Of a stretch of DNA of 64,000 nt, positions 39,349 to 52,324 are shown one piece after another. The stretch spans positions 79,550 to 143,549 of the forward strand of contig SEYY01001244.1 of assembly GCA_009176605.1 (NCBI GenBank), written 5' to 3'. Numbering within the stretch: the stretch's first letter is position 1; each line of letters opens with the position of its first letter. The DNA is from Armadillidium nasatum (lineage: Eukaryota > Arthropoda > Malacostraca > Isopoda > Armadillidiidae). Both the position numbers and the translations under genes were made by a program. The notes under the pieces are model-generated. The model was not told the DNA's origin. It searched no databases and worked only from the letters and a program-made list of their open reading frames with translations.

Positions 39349-39717
39349 ACAGTGATTGAAATAAATATTTTGTTATAGATACATATAAATTTTATGGAAT
39401 CATATATTCAATATATACAATATTTCAATTGTTTATTAATAAGATTATTTATATGTTATTTTTGTTTATTATTTTAATTCAACTATCATTAATTATTAAA
39501 CTACCCAGAACCTTTTTAAGTAATATTTAATTTTTTAATCAATAGTAGTGAAATAAGTTAGTAACAGTATTATTTTTATTAATATAGTATTAATTTTATC
39601 TTAGTATTATTTTTATTAATATAGTATTAATTTTATCTACATATATGTATCTCGATCTAAAATTAACAATTTATCACTGCCACTACACTGCCTTATTACT
39701 TATTTTTCTTTTTTTTT

Positions 39718-40085
39718 TCATGGATGATACTCTAGTGGATGATCCATGATGTAATGTTGTTGGGCTTCTCCATGTGATCTCAGTCGTCGCGGGGAAAGCT
39801 CCTCTTCAGCTGGATTCAGTCCTGTTAAAGTGGTGATGTCCATCTGTCGTTCTTCCTCCAATGGCGATGCTTCTACAGGTCCTTGAAGTTCCATGTAGTC
39901 TTCCTCAATGAAAAACTCCTCCGGATCAAATCTTTCAAAAGATTCGGCCGAATTATTGTTGAAATATGGCTGATAATAGTTGTCAGGTTCTTCCATTATG
40001 GTGGAAAGAGCCTTAGGCACAAATCCCTCGAATGAATCCTGATCTACCGAATAATCCAACGGACAAAACCTTCAAATGATTCATT
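39718..40085 (-). pseudogene. Acidic ORF, inverted copy
   Basis: Minus-strand duplicate of the end of the acidic ORF. The repeated motif is well preserved here: DQDSFEGFVPK and AESFERFDPEEFF, then MELQGPVEASPLEEERQMDI. Cut by the assembly gap. Confidence 0.6.
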
Positions 40086-40185
40086 NNNNNNNNNNNNNNN
40101 NNNNNNNNNNNNNNNNNNNNNNNNNNNNNNNNNNNNNNNNNNNNNNNNNNNNNNNNNNNNNNNNNNNNNNNNNNNNNNNNNNNNN
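40086..40185. other. Assembly gap (100 N)
   Basis: Exactly 100 N, a scaffold gap of unknown true length. It separates the right arm of the inverted repeat from the Copia 5' LTR. Confidence 0.99.
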
Positions 40186-40233
40186 AAAAGGTAATATAAA
40201 TAATCTTTAACTCTGTATTACCTTAAGCTTATC

Positions 40234-40245
40234 AGTGGTAGCAGA
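40234..40245 (+). promoter_or_regulatory. Primer binding site, initiator tRNA-Met type
   Basis: TGGTAGCAGAGC directly after the LTR end CTTATCA, one base from the TGGTATCAGAGC primer site widely used by Copia elements with initiator tRNA-Met. Exact edges may differ by a base or two. Confidence 0.75.
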
Positions 40246-40270
40246 GCGTAGTTCGACAAAGAGTAGCATC

Positions 40271-41160
40271 ATGGCGAAGAAAGGTGGAAATGAAGAACAA
40301 CTTAGTCAGGAGGGTCATGAGAGAAAAACAGAAATAAGAGGAAAAAGATTATGTCCTATATTCAAAGGTATAGAGGGAGAAGATTATGACATGTGGAGAA
40401 AGAGAGTGATGTTGTGGTACATAAACTTGACAGAAAGTATTTAGAATGCCCATGGGACGAAATTATGCTTAGTTTAGGAGAGAGGGCATTTCAGAGCGTT
40501 TACGATGTAAAGTTGGAAGGGTTGGAGAAACAAGTAGGGATGGAAAAGGTATTGGAGGTACTGGATAAAAGATTTGGAAAAGAGAAGAGTAGGGAAAGGT
40601 ATAAGATTTTGGAATTTTTCAAGATAGGTAGAAAAATAAATGAGTCAATAAGGGATTATGTTGCAAGATATGAGATGGTTGAGAATATTTGTAAAATGGC
40701 TGGAAAGGTGGATCTAGGTGAGGATATGAGATGTGTTCACTTGTTAGAAGGTGCGAATATAGGAGAAAATCAGAGACAGATGGAGTTGGCATATTGTGGA
40801 AAAGGTGATTAGGTGTTTGAGGAATTTAAAAATGGTTTACTCAACGTTTGTGAAGGAATAGGGAAGAAGGAAACAAAAGAATGGTTGTTGCAAGATCAGG
40901 ACTTGAGGACTGATAGAGGTGAGGAAAAAGAATTAAAAAGATTAAACCCTAAAAATACATAAGGACAAATTATGAAATGTATTTTATGCAGATCTGAATA
41001 CCATTTTGGAGAATCGTATCCAATGAAAGGAAAATGGAGAAAACAGGAGGTAGGGGAAGGTAAAAGTGATCAGACAGGTTATAAAGAAAAAGGGCAAAGA
41101 GGAATTGTAGTGGGTGGTTTTGGAAAAGGAAGGTTTTTTAGAACAAAAACCAAGAAGTAG
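40271..41160 (+). pseudogene. Copia gag region
   Basis: Begins MAKKGGNEEQ at 40271. It contains the Copia gag pattern: FKGIEGEDYDMWRKRVMLW, then LDKRFGKEKSRERYKILEFF and MNESIRDYVARYEMV-like helices. A degenerate Cys/His motif (CILCRSEYHFGESY) lies near 40980. Confidence 0.8.
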
Positions 41161-41229
41161 GAAAAATGAGGGATAATGGTGATAGAAGTCAAAGGAAGGA
41201 AAGAAAGAGTGGAATGAGTATGGGAACAT

Positions 41230-41720
41230 ATGGCCAATTGTAGTGCCAATGTAATAGGTGAGAAATGATGAGGCTATGTTTTGGGTAGTATGTGTTGGAG
41301 AGAAAGAGAGGAGGTTAGGAAAACAATGGAAGTGATAGAGGGGAATTATGTTTTTGGGGAATCTAAATATAAAGCGGTTAAAAGAATAAGAATACCATGT
41401 TCATTTTATCGGTGGAATTTTTATTTAATTACAGATCTGGTACAAGGGGACATACCATGGTTATTAGGGAGGGAATCATTAAAATGGGAGCATGTATTAA
41501 TTTGAATAATTATGAGATGACGATAGGGGTCTTTAAGAATGTAAGAGTTCCTCTTAGAGTTGATGAAAGAAGACATTTAAGGATTAGTCTAAGAAAAGGT
41601 ATAAAGAAGGAAATATGGTGGGAGGGTAATGTGAAAAATAGTTTAGAAGATAAGCAGGAAAGGAAAAAAGAGACTAAAAAGACTGCATGTACAGTTCAGG
41701 CATCCAAGTAAAGAAAGATT
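41230..41720 (+). pseudogene. Copia protease region
   Basis: The text VQGDIPWLLGRESLKWEHV corresponds to the D-I-P-x-L-L-G-R block that ends the protease of this Copia type. The active-site region upstream is decayed. Confidence 0.6.
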
Positions 41721-41859
41721 AGCAGACTTGATTAAGGATGCATATAGAGAAGAAATGGAAGATGAGATTCTGAGAGATATTAAGGAAGATATAGGTGAGT
41801 TGAGTGATAATTGTGACATATGTATATGATATAAAAAAAAAAATCCTAGCAGACCCACA

Positions 41860-42660
41860 GTAGGGTTATCATTAGCAAAAAGGTTTAATGAAACTGTGGC
41901 CATGGATTTAGGTGAATTGGAAGGAAGTAAATTTTTGGTTATGTTGGATTTAGGAACAGGGTATTGTCAAGCAAGCTGGGTAAAGAATAAAGAGCCAAAG
42001 GAGATAGTAGGTAAGATTCTGGAAAGATGGATTAGTATATTTGGTGCCCCAGAAAGGATTATAAGCGACAATAGTCTTGAATTTCAGAATGAGGACATGA
42101 AACTACTGTGTGAGAGATATAGTATAAAGCAATTGGCAACAGCAGCTGAGAGTCCATGGAGTAATGGGAGGTGTGAAAAGATGGTGGGGTTGTTGAAGGA
42201 TTCTATGAGGAAAATGAAAGAAGAAGGGTGTAATAAAGGAAGTATTGTTTGCTTTGGTCAGTTGGAGCTAAAAATTGGTTACTGGATAAAGGAGGATACA
42301 CCCCTAATCAATTGGTATTTGGTAAGGAATGGAAAGTTGCCAAATAATACTGATGAAGGAAGAAAGTGTGGGGGTAATAGGTAACGAAAGTGAACAAGCT
42401 AAAGGAGACAATAGAAGGAATACAGAAGGCAAGAGAGGCTCATGTGAAACAGGAAGCAGAAGATAGGGTGAAGAGAGCTATGAAAGGTAAATAAGAGAGC
42501 ATAAGTTGGAATTAGCTGAACCTGGGGAAGAGGTTTATTATAAAAGGGAGATAGACAATAATTGGAGAGGTCCTGCAAAAGTTATAGGAAGAGATGGGAA
42601 GGTAGTGATAGTAAAACATGGAGGTACTTTACGAGAAATTGCCAGGGTTCATATTATAAG
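41860..42660 (+). pseudogene. Copia integrase region
   Basis: Core with the Asp at FLVMLDLGTGYCQASWV, second Asp region FGAPERIISDNSLEFQNED, and AAESPWSNGRCEKMVGLLKD with the Glu. The C-terminal SH3-like end follows at about 42520-42660 (YYKREIDNNWRGPAKVIGRD, VHIIRLAG). A strongly acidic Glu-rich linker leads to the RT. Confidence 0.88.
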
Positions 42661-43199
42661 GTTAGCTGGACTTAGTCAGAAAAAGGAAAATAATGAGAAA
42701 GAGAGCAATGCAACAGCGAATGAAGGGGATGAGGATATTGGTGAAGAGATTGATCAAATCGAGGATAAACGAAATGTGGATAATATCATAGAAAATGAGG
42801 AAGACGAGGGCAAGAAGTGGAATACTATAGAATTCAGAGAGGAAGAAAACCAAAATACTGAAGAGGATGAAATAGAGGAAGAACCTGAGGAAAGAAGTGT
42901 AGTAAAAATCAAGATTGGAAAAAGATATAAAGCTACTAAAAGAGAAAGTGGTGACAAAGTGAAGGTGAAGATACTCAGTAGAGCAGGGAAAGCGAAAAGT
43001 AAGAAGTGGAGTTATAGTTTTAATGTTCAGAATATTGAGAATGGAGAAGAGGGTTAGATTGACTTTAGAGACTTGACAGATGTGGAGGAAATTAGCGACC
43101 AAGAGGAGGTATGGTTAGGTGATAGTTTGAAAGTGAAAGGGTTTTGAGTGCAAAATTTGGTGAAATAGAGAACTGGGAAGAAAATGATGTCTTTAAAAG

Positions 43200-44130
43200 A
43201 GTAAAGGATAAAGGCCAAAAGAGAATATCCTTTAAGATGGGTGATTACAGAGAAAATTCAGGATGGAGAGGAGAAATGTAAAGCAAGATTAGTTGCTAGG
43301 GGTTTTGAGGAGGAAGGAGAGGAGCTGGTAACTGAATCTCCAACGTGTTCAGGAGAAGTACTGAGGATGTGCCTGACTATGATGAAAATGAAAGGATGGA
43401 AATATAATTCAATTGACATTAAAACAGCTTAATTACAGGAAGACAGAATAAAAATAAAGGTTCAGGTTATTCCTCCAAGAGAGGCTAAGGAGAAAGGATT
43501 ATGGGAGTTAAAGAAAACAGTGTATGGGTTAAAGGATGCAGTAGGGGTATGGTTTGATAAAGTGGTAAAGATTATATCTGAGTTAGGGGGTGTGAAGAGT
43601 AAGTTGGAACCAGCATTATTTTTTTTGGAAAAAAGAAGGAAAAATGATAGGGATAATGTGCACTCATGTGGATGATTTTTGTTTTGGAGGCAACAAGGAG
43701 TTTTTTGAAAACATAATTACAGGCATTAAAAACAGATTAAAGATAGAGACTGAGGAAGTGTCCGAATTTAAATATATAGGTATAAAGATAGAAGAGAGAG
43801 AAGAAGGTGTTTGATTGGAACAAAACAAATATATAGATGACATAAGTATACCTGATAGTAGAGATTTCTTTGGGAATAGAGAAATGGAAGGAAAAGAATT
43901 AACTCTTTATAGATCATTGGTAGGACAAATGAATTGGATAAGCTGCCAGACGAGACCAGATCTATCTTATTATGTAAGAGAAAGGAGTAGATATTTTCGT
44001 GGTGGAAAAGTAGAGGAAATGAGAAAGGTTATAAACATATTGAAAAGAGCAAAGCATATGAGAGTAGGTATATTGTTAGCTAAATTAAAAGAAAAAATAG
44101 AAATAGAAGTAATTTACAGATGTATCATAT
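43200..44130 (+). pseudogene. Copia reverse transcriptase region
   Basis: Copia RT signatures: KCKARLVARGFEEEG, WKYNSIDIKTA, LWELKKTVYGLKDA, the catalytic THVDDFCFGG-like text near 43660-43690 and LVGQMNWISCQTRPDLSYYV. Confidence 0.88.
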
Positions 44131-44591
44131 GAAAACAGTATCAATGAGAGTCCCCAGATAGATTATATTTTAGCATTGAAGGATAATGAAGGAAATAATG
44201 TCCTATTGTATGGAAATCAAAATGTGTAAGGAGAGTGGCAAGATCAACAATTGAAGCTGAAGCTATAGGATTGATAGAAGGTATTGAGGCAGGTATTTTT
44301 TTGAGTGAATGTTGTTTGGAAATAATGGGAGGTGATAGGTTAAAAGTAAAGGTGTATACAGATAGTAAGACCCTAAAAAATGCTATATATTCTGAAACTA
44401 AAGTACTAACTAAAAACCTAAGAATAGATATAGCATGGATAAAATGGGTTTTAGAGCTGGAAAAGATTGAAGGGGTAGAATGGGTAAATACTAAATGCCA
44501 AATAGCTGATGTGCTTACTAAAGGTAGAGTTGATAGTAATTTGATTAAAGAGTATGTAGATGGGAAAAGAGGAGGAGAGAGAAAGATATAA
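44131..44591 (+). pseudogene. Copia RNase H region
   Basis: STIEAEAIGLIEGIEAGIFL carries the Glu, VKVYTDSKTLKNAI an Asp, and VEWVNTKCQIADVLTKGRVD the C-terminal Asp, all standard Copia RNase H blocks. Confidence 0.88.
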
Positions 44592-44803
44592 GAGGGTATA
44601 TTTTATATGTTAAGAAGAAAAAGAAGAAGAGGAAGAAAGCTTCTATATGGGAATCTGTAGTGGAGAGATTGGGTCTGGAAGGAGTTTTTAGAAGGAAAAG
44701 GAGTTTATTATTTCATTTACATATATTATATATATGTACTTTTTATATGTTTCAGGTTTAACAGGTTTAATAAAAAAGGTTATAGGTAAAAAGTAGGGGG
44801 TCA

Positions 44804-45157
44804 TGTATTTCCTCCCGTAAGTTTAATTTATGTAAAGGAAGTAATAATTAACTAATATATAGAGTGAACAACTCTGAGAAGAGAAGAACTACTTTTATTT
44901 TAAGAAAAAGAAGAGATTACTGATTCTTACCATATTGGATAGCAGGGGGCATTTTTCTTATTATAGAATCTAGGTTTCTATGTGTCTGAGCTCTTAATAA
45001 TAAAGTTGTCCTGGGGTTTTAATGGGAATTAGGTTAGACTCTGTTGTCCAGTGGTGGAGTTAGTAATAAGGAAAGAACATCAGAAATCAGGATTAAAGTA
45101 AAAAAAAAAAAAGGTCATATAAATAATATTTAACTCTGTATCACCTTAAGCTTATCA
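44804..45157 (+). repeat. Copia 3' LTR
   Basis: About 354 bases, TGTATTTCCTCCCG to CTTATCA, preceded by the purine tract AAAAAGTAGGGGG (44788-44800). Confidence 0.75.
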
Positions 45158-46060
45158 CAAAGATTAAAAGAATTGAGGTTTCCCAATCTTCCTGTTAAGG
45201 ATAGATTCAAAAACTTTAGAAAGAACACAGGTCAAAGAAATAGGATTCCCCTTTTTCGGCACAGGTCAAATAAGCATATGCTTCCAGCAAGAGAAAGTCA
45301 AAGTTGAAAAACAGAAAGGAAATAATTTATCAAGGCAAGGAGCAAGCTCTGAAACACAAGTTTTGAGAGCTACATAGAGAGGAGGACACCACCATTAGGA
45401 CCATATGCTTTCTTCATGTTAAGCTCTGAGAGAGCTGAAGTGACATCCTTAGAACAAATTAGAATTTTAGTCATAAATGATTTGGAGAGGTGGGTTGAAA
45501 GAGGAGGTATAGATCTGGAATCATCTAATGTAGAATTACTCACATAATTATTATTTAAATAATTAAAATATGTGAAGAATTCAGCTTTAAAAGACAAAAT
45601 TGCAGTTGTATCATCAGAAGATACTAGAAGAGGGAAAGAGGAGGAAGCAAAGTCAGAGACAGCATTTTATGCAAAATGCCAGAAATTGTGTGAGGAGAAA
45701 CCAGAAAGATTATTGCATTGTCGATGAAGAAATAATTTTTTGGTGTTATGAAGAATAGATTTTACACGATTCTGGGATGAAATATAAGTTAAATGTTTCC
45801 AGAGTTTGAAAATAACAGTAAACCCTGAAGGAAGCATCCCAGCACAGCATGAGAACAAGAGTTAAACCAAGGATTGCCAGGTTTTGTAGAAGTTAAAGAA
45901 TACAGAACGTTCACTTCCATGCTGGAGAGAATCATCTTGGTTATAATCTCTGCACACTCTAAAGGAATCCTCTCACAGAAGCAATAATCATTCCATGAGA
46001 AAAATGAGAAGCACAACCATAAGTTAAATCAATTAGTGACACTGAAGTACCCAAAACATT
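45158..46060 (-). mobile_element. LINE family A fragment (linker and RT start)
   Basis: Minus-strand LINE sequence: SKDVTSALSELNMKKAYGPN (RT start) and an upstream linker matching 10763-11100 of the longer copy. It stops at the Copia 3' LTR; the rest of the RT may lie beyond the Copia element in the unread gap. Frames are broken. Confidence 0.8.
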
Positions 46061-46254
46061 ATGAGGGACCAGGATATTAAGTGTTGTTTCTTTATTTAAA
46101 CATCATATTTTGTAATGTAGAATAGTGATATTTCATGAAATTTTAATCAAAAAGTTTCTATTACAGAAAAGTGATAAATTTACTTTATAACAGTAAGGTA
46201 TTTATGAAGATCATTGTTACGACAAAATTCTGGAATTAATGTTGGTTATATACC
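46061..46254. other. Unannotated segment
   Basis: AT-rich sequence separating two LINE parts. Nothing recognised. Confidence 0.4.
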
Positions 46255-46869
<615 letters not shown>

Positions 46870-47230
46870 CCTCTCTACAAATTATTTTATCCTTTCTATC
46901 AGGAGCTTGCTTTACTCCACATACTCTCTCTCCCCTTCATAGTCTCCTTGCTGAATGCTGGGCTGTTTTTGTAGAAGACAAAGTGAGAAAATAAGATACA
47001 GAAATAAGGTGATCTGGTGAATCCAGAGGAGGAGAGAGTTTAACAGTATAAGATGAAGGATAAGAGATTAAGAAAAGATCAGGTTTGTTAGGTTCATCGC
47101 TAATACAGTCAGGGATACAGGATACGGGTGATTTCACAAGTTGGATCATGAGAACTAGATAAAAGTCATTTTAAGTGGTGAACACTGATATCACCTAAAA
47201 TGATTTCTGAGAAAGGAGAAGAAAGTATGT
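46870..47230 (-). mobile_element. LINE family A endonuclease fragment
   Basis: Minus-strand remnant of an APE-type LINE endonuclease C-terminal end: CIPDCISDEPNKPDLFLISY then SPPLDSPDHLISVSY, corresponding to the usual IPD...D...N.LDL and S-D-H blocks. Probably the same LINE copy as 45158-46060, since endonuclease precedes RT on the minus strand. Confidence 0.75.

Positions 47231-48692
<1,462 letters not shown>

Positions 48693-48778
<86 letters not shown>
48693..48778. repeat. (TA)n microsatellite
   Basis: TA array of about 86 bases, continuing the target of the solo LTR. Confidence 0.97.
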
Positions 48779-48781
<3 letters not shown>

Positions 48782-49564
48782 TGAGATTGAAAGTTAATCC
48801 AGCGAAGAGTAAAGTTATGAGGATTGAAGGTGGGGATGAAGAGATGTGGAGGGAGGATTGGGGGTGTGTAAAAGTGGGGGGAAGGAAACTTGAGGAGGTG
48901 AATGAATTTAAATATCTAGGAATGTTGGTGGAAGGTAAGGGTGGGATGGAAAAAGAAATAAAGAATAGAGTGGTAGAGGGAATGAAAGTGTTGGGGGGTC
49001 TAAGAGAAGTATGGAAGAAAGGAAAAATTTCAAAAGAAATAAAGATAAGAATGTTTGAATGTATGTGTTTACCTTCTGTAATGTATGGGTGTGAAACATG
49101 GATGTTAAGTGCTAGAGCGAGGAAAAGTTTGAATGTCTTTGAGATGAAAGGTTTGAGAGCGATATGTAAATTAAGAAGGATTGATAGGATTAGAAATGAC
49201 AGAATAAGAGACATGTGTAAATGGACGAGGGGTTTAGTTGCTAGAGCAGAGGAAGGTGTGCTAAAATGGTTTTGACATATGTGTAAAATGAATGAGGACA
49301 GAATGGTGGGCAAGGTACTTAGATCTGAGGTGGAAGGTGGTAGGGGAGAGGAAGGCCAAAGTGGAGATGGATGGATGGAGATAGAGAGATTTTGGGTGGA
49401 ATTTGAGTTTAGAAGAGGGTAGAAGACTTGCGGAGGACAGAGTGAGATGGAGGGCGGTGGTGAAAGGGGTTGAAAGATAAGAATGGGTATGTTTGTAAGG
49501 GAATTGTGGCAGGCAACACCCCACAAAAGTGGGAAAGGTGATTGCGAAATAAAAATTAAAAAAA

Positions 49565-49568
<4 letters not shown>
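48779..49568 (+). mobile_element. LINE 3' fragment, third family
   Basis: C-terminal part of a non-LTR reverse transcriptase of a type different from families A and B: VNPAKSKVMRIEG, FKYLGMLVEGKGGMEKEIKN, LPSVMYGCETWMLSARARKS, FEMKGLRAICKLRRIDRIRN, then WF and a stop (TGA near 49273) followed by HMCKMNEDRMVGKVLRSEVE in the same frame. The single in-frame stop and a later stop show it is dead. It ends in GAAATAAAAATTAAAAAAAA and then (TA)n. Likely RTE- or CR1-related. Confidence 0.82.

Positions 49569-49617
<49 letters not shown>
49569..49617. repeat. (TA)n microsatellite
   Basis: TA array of about 49 bases between the LINE tail and the LTR of copy 2. Confidence 0.97.
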
Positions 49618-49620
<3 letters not shown>

Positions 49621-50648
49621 GAGCATCTGTTTATATGCTAATTCCTGTTATTATTCCAGGTATAGTGTCACGAGAACTTGGCCGAAGATGAAACAGCAGG
49701 AGAACAGCCAGCAATACACAATAAAGCTAAGCTATATTATATATTTTTTTTTAGTTGATTGAGTATTAATTTGTTCTACATCTTCTTTCTTTTAGGAATT
49801 TAATATCTTTATAATGACAAGTAATAAAAATATTTAGTAACAATTTTCAAACAAAAATTTTCTGAAATAAATTAAAAAAAATTTCAATAAAATAAAACTT
49901 TTTCCTAAAACCAAAAGTTATCGGAAAATAAAATTAACGTCCATATAAAATCTAACAAGTCTCCATCAGTGTATCTTCAAGCAACTTCTACAATACGTGT
50001 AAGGCCTTTAATTTATTTTTAAAATCCTTTTTTTCTTTTTTTTTATAACGCAACATAAATATTTATGTATAAATTTTTGTACATTTTTGCAGTCCCGGGG
50101 AAAGGAACTGCATCAACCACCAGTTTTCCTGTTTTACTCGCACTCCAACAAATTCTTCAAATCTTAAACGAATGACGGCGGGAAGTTCTAACTTGACATA
50201 CAGTAATTGAGAATTCAACGTTCCCATCAAGTTCCTATAACCCAAGCTCTAAATTGCATATCATTCTGTTCCTTCATAGACGATCTTTTGTTCTGGACAT
50301 TCTCCAACAAAAATCATTGTTCATTTCCTTTACTCTGAATTTTTCTTTCAACTAATAAAAAATTCAAATTTTTTTCTGAATTTTTATAACCTTTAATTAA
50401 CTCTAAAACTCTGCTGTGACTGTTCCTTTTTGTGAACCAACTGTCATGACAACGTACCTGAGGGCTTTGTTCATTTTCGTCAGATAACTCAACTTCTCAA
50501 TATCGTTCAATTGAAGAGGACGATAAGTACAACATAGATCATCAACCCAGTAGTGCCAGTGGACTCAACACCAAACATGAGTTTTACCACAACTATTAAA
50601 TTTTGTTTTCTCTTGTTAGTTATATAAAGTTGCGCGATTTTTATAACA
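49618..50648 (+). repeat. 5' LTR of copy 2
   Basis: About 1,031 bases from TGTGAGCATCTG to TTATAACA. It shares blocks (for example TGTTCCTTTTTGTGAACC, GAGGGCTTTGTTC, GAGTTTTACCACAACTATTA) with the 1-kb-family solo LTRs but is clearly a different subfamily. Confidence 0.8.
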
Positions 50649-50656
50649 AAATTATT

Positions 50657-50675
50657 TGGCGACCCTGCCATGATC
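50657..50675 (+). promoter_or_regulatory. Primer binding site of copy 2
   Basis: TGGCGACCCTGCCATGATC, 8 bases after the LTR end. It resembles the tRNA-Arg-type sites (TGGCGACC...) used by some Ty3/Gypsy elements; the tRNA assignment is inference. Confidence 0.7.
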
Positions 50676-50713
50676 ACTAAAAGGAACGATATAATTCAAC
50701 GAAATCAACTATA

Positions 50714-52324
50714 ATGGCAGAAAATACAAACATGAATAATGACGAATCTAAAGTGAACATGGACCAGTTGATTGAATTGGATGAACCTTTCCAATTCAAC
50801 AATAATGCTGAGTTCACACCAGAACAACATACTGATAACCCACAGGGTGCATCTGTCCCCGATTTTCAACCCGTGGATCAGCGTACCGTAGAAAGGTTGC
50901 AATAGATGCTTAAGGGTGTTATTCGATTCTCACATGACATGGATCTGAGATTTACTGAGCAAAATAAACTGATGATGGAACTATTATCGCCTCGTGCAGA
51001 TTCCGTTCCAACTGCTGCTGCAAAATCATCAGAAAGGTCGGTACGTCCTGATAGGAAGCCGTCGTTACAGTGGATCATGAGGTTGACGGTGGAGTACACC
51101 AACCACCGTCAATATCAACAATAACAAACCCCGCAAGCAGACCCCATATCTCGACAGGCAACATGACCGATCAGCAATCCCGGGAATTCGTAACGAAAAG
51201 TCTAGCCGTACAGCAGACTCAAAACGCTATGGTTTCACAGGCACTAACTGTGTTGACACAATTGTTCAACAAGCCTAAATCTAACAAGCCTGTGTCACCA
51301 GCTAAATTCAACCCTGACACAGACCAGGACCTTAAGGTATTCTTCCGCGAATTCGAAGAATATTGCACAATCCTGTATCCAACACAACAACAGGATTGGT
51401 TAAGGCTCTTAGGATCGTTTTTACAATCCTCGTACCTCGCCCTCTACCATCAACTCCATAGGCGGATAAGTCTTATGAAGAGATTAAACAGAGCCTGCTA
51501 GGTCTGTTTGACAAAGAAGAAACAGTGAGACGAGAGCGGGAAATCCAGGATTTTATGTCCGCTAAAATGCGCAAGAACGAAACTGTCAGAATCTTTGCTA
51601 TCCAATTGTTGGATCTCGCAAAGAAAGCTTACCCCACAACTTTGGAAAAAAGACTGTAAAGAGCATGAAACTGCGGCAAGTGTTTATATCAGCATTACCG
51701 CCTGCCATCAACAAGGAGATTGCAAGTTATCTCCATATCCACGAGTGGTGTTCAGGAACCAAATTTTCCTTTGATCAGCTGGTAAACATGGTTGATAGAC
51801 ACCTTCAGGATTTAAAGGGACATGCCCAAGTACCCGTTCCTGAAGTAGTGGACATCTCGAGAGTTACGGCTGAATGAAGACCCAAACAGACGCCATGGGT
51901 GCAAATGGTGAAACTATGGAAGAATATTTCTTCCAATGCTCAACCACCTCCACAACAGCCGGTCGAGAAAAGGTCGTCAGGAAAGGAAAGAACGACGTCA
52001 AAAGAAGACTACGGGAAACCGCAGTCCCAAGTTCGTTAGGGACAAACCGCGTAAAAACAGCGATAGTTCTAGCTCTTCGGGACGGTCGGATGACCGTAGA
52101 AAGAATAATCAAAAGCGACAACCTTTGCAAAGGCAAAACAACCATTGGTGTAGTTTTTGCGATAAAGACATGCACTCCAAGGAAACTTGTTATATTCTCA
52201 ATAATAAGTGTTCCATCTGTAAGAACAGTGGGCACTTATCCTACAAGTGTTCACAAAAAAAACCACAACAACAACAACGACGACATCTGGAGAATTGTTC
52301 CGTATGTAACCAATACGGTTATGT
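50714..52324 (+). pseudogene. gag region, copy 2
   Basis: Starts MAENTNMNNDESKVNMDQLI at 50714. The capsid-like middle includes KPVSPAKFNPDTDQDLKVFF and LRLLGSFLQSSYLALYHQL. Zinc knuckles CSFCDKDMHSKETC and CSICKNSGHLSYKC are followed by the start of a third (CSVCNQYGY), where a LINE is inserted. Gag carries the structural and RNA-binding roles of the particle. Confidence 0.85.

Larger units (their letters stand above)
34600..40085. repeat. Large inverted repeat of the 3' part of the OTU Gypsy-like element
   Basis: The left arm (about 34600-37330) and right arm (37407-40085) are inverted copies separated by a 76-base spacer (37331-37406). Both arms contain the acidic ORF, the AT spacer, the SGNH-like ORF and a 1-kb-family LTR. 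The arms differ: the AT spacer has different lengths and the LTR junction in the right arm carries GACCAACTTTGGTAAGGGGG, the polypurine-tract context of a full element, where the left arm has the ATGT target. The right arm stops at the 100-N gap. Confidence 0.85.
40186..45157 (+). mobile_element. Ty1/Copia LTR retrotransposon
   Basis: Plus-strand Copia element of nearly 5 kb whose 5' LTR is mostly hidden by the gap. The order gag, protease, integrase, RT, RNase H (integrase before RT) is diagnostic of Copia. The 5' LTR end at 40186-40233 and the 3' LTR end at 45110-45157 share AACTCTGTAT(T/C)ACCTTAAG then CTTATCA. It has about ten breaks and is a fossil. It lies next to, and possibly inside, a minus-strand LINE that continues from 45158. 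GalEa-type Copia elements are common in crustaceans; placement in that clade is only a suggestion. Confidence 0.92.

Noticed and set aside
42662-43102. Long hydrophobic minus-strand frame suggesting a membrane protein
   Set aside because: It is the antisense of the Glu/Lys-rich Copia integrase-RT linker; such antisense frames become Phe/Ser/Leu-rich by composition.
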